From contig CABUZU010000120.1 of the NCBI GenBank assembly GCA_902496125.1, positions 1-5,603 of the forward strand: a stretch of 5,603 nt of DNA. The letters are read 5' to 3'. Origin of the DNA: an uncultured Lachnospiraceae bacterium (GTDB lineage Bacteria; Bacillota; Clostridia; Lachnospirales; Lachnospiraceae). The position numbers were made by a program, and so were the translations under genes. Below are positions 5,188-5,603 of the stretch, piece by piece; positions within the stretch are counted from its first letter, which is position 1; each line of letters begins with the position of its first letter. Under the pieces are notes generated by a model. That model made no database searches. It saw nothing but the letters and a program-made list of their open reading frames with translations, and had not been told where the DNA came from.

Positions 5188-5603
5188 TTATTCACTCCAA
5201 TTCATTCGTCCATAACGAATAGTCATCTCACAAATCTGCTTTCTAAGTCTTGCAGACAACTGTTTCTTTGTTACTCTCCACTTCCAGTTTTTACCTACTG
5301 TAGAGGGTTTATTAATACGACTTTCATTATCAAATCCTAAATAATCTTGCATTGGAATGACGCAAAGCTTTGCTCTACTTCTCATAATCAAACTAATAAA
5401 AGATAAATAAAGCTCTTCATCTGGTGTATATTGGTCACATAAATAATCTCTTGCAAGTTTTTTCTCTTTTTTCGTGATGCTGCTCCACCATCCTACAATC
5501 GTCTCATTATCATGAGTACCTGTATAGGCAACGCTATTTTCTATATAATTATGTGGAAGATAGTCATTGGCACATCCTGAATCTCTTGAATCAAATGCAA
5601 ACT
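5188..5603 (-). CDS. malQ: 4-alpha-glucanotransferase, C-terminal part (MalQ, GH77)
   Basis: The minus-strand reading frame enters from the right edge and encodes the last 137 complete residues, ending in TAA at 5190-5188. The N-terminus lies outside the window; the ATG at 5391 is an internal methionine. The fragment contains AYTGTHDNETIVGWW (25-39 of the fragment), the conserved GH77 region whose HDN aspartate stabilises the transition state. It is followed by VIPMQDYLGFDNESRINKPST and the C-terminal GNWKWR-type phrase (VGKNWKWR), both standard near the end of MalQ. MalQ (amylomaltase) transfers maltosyl or longer units between alpha-1,4-glucans in the cytoplasm, in maltodextrin or glycogen metabolism. 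It precedes the metal operon in the same direction but is separated by a terminator, so there is no evidence of functional linkage. Confidence 0.93.
   Translation of the reverse strand, partial: FAFDSRDSGCANDYLPHNYIENSVAYTGTHDNETIVGWWSSITKKEKKLARDYLCDQYTPDEELYLSFISLIMRSRAKLCVIPMQDYLGFDNESRINKPSTVGKNWKWRVTKKQLSARLRKQICEMTIRYGRMNWSE

Noticed and set aside
5188..5391. A separate 67-residue gene starting at ATG 5391
   Set aside because: The frame stays open to the right edge and reads as continuous MalQ, including the conserved HDN region, so 5391 is an internal methionine.

Overview
The window looks like chromosomal DNA of a low-GC, Gram-positive anaerobe, most likely a clostridium of the Lachnospiraceae type. 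This rests on the AT-rich composition, strong GGAG-type ribosome binding sites, sigma-A-like promoters, a lipoprotein-type (not periplasmic) metal-binding protein, and a YcgR-like PilZ protein beside metabolic genes. The assignment is an inference; no species can be named from the sequence alone. No rRNA, tRNA, mobile element or CRISPR array is visible.

Layout. Positions 1-501 (minus) hold the first 167 residues of a YcgR-type PilZ protein, a c-di-GMP receptor family, running off the left edge. Positions 502-686 are a divergent promoter region with one good sigma-A-like promoter for each side. Positions 687-2159 (plus) encode a complete sodium-dependent neurotransmitter/amino-acid symporter (NSS/SLC6 family). 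It ends tail to tail with a minus-strand metal-uptake operon, and one hairpin at 2146-2181 serves as a bidirectional terminator containing both stop codons. The operon is transcribed right to left: a Fur-family regulator (Zur-like, start 5075), a metal-binding lipoprotein (ZnuA-like), an ABC ATPase (ZnuC-like) and an ABC-3 permease (ZnuB-like). The genes overlap or are one base apart. At the right edge, 5188-5603 (minus) is the C-terminal part of 4-alpha-glucanotransferase (MalQ).

How it works together. The four-gene operon is a self-contained zinc (possibly manganese) homeostasis unit: the regulator should repress its own operon when metal is plentiful, and the lipoprotein, ATPase and permease import metal when it is scarce. 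The control region between malQ and the regulator is the most interesting part. A 7-1-7 palindrome of the Fur-family layout (TGCAAAT-N-ATTTGCA) lies over the expected transcription start. A second near-copy exactly 60 bp upstream forms the tip of the malQ terminator hairpin. The base of the same hairpin supplies the -35 element of the operon promoter. Termination, promotion and probably metal-dependent repression are therefore packed into about 95 bp.

The families are all known ones. I do not see a wholly new system; the points worth a second look are the composite terminator/operator/promoter, an atypical metal site in the ZnuA-like protein, and smaller residue-level departures in the PilZ and NSS proteins.
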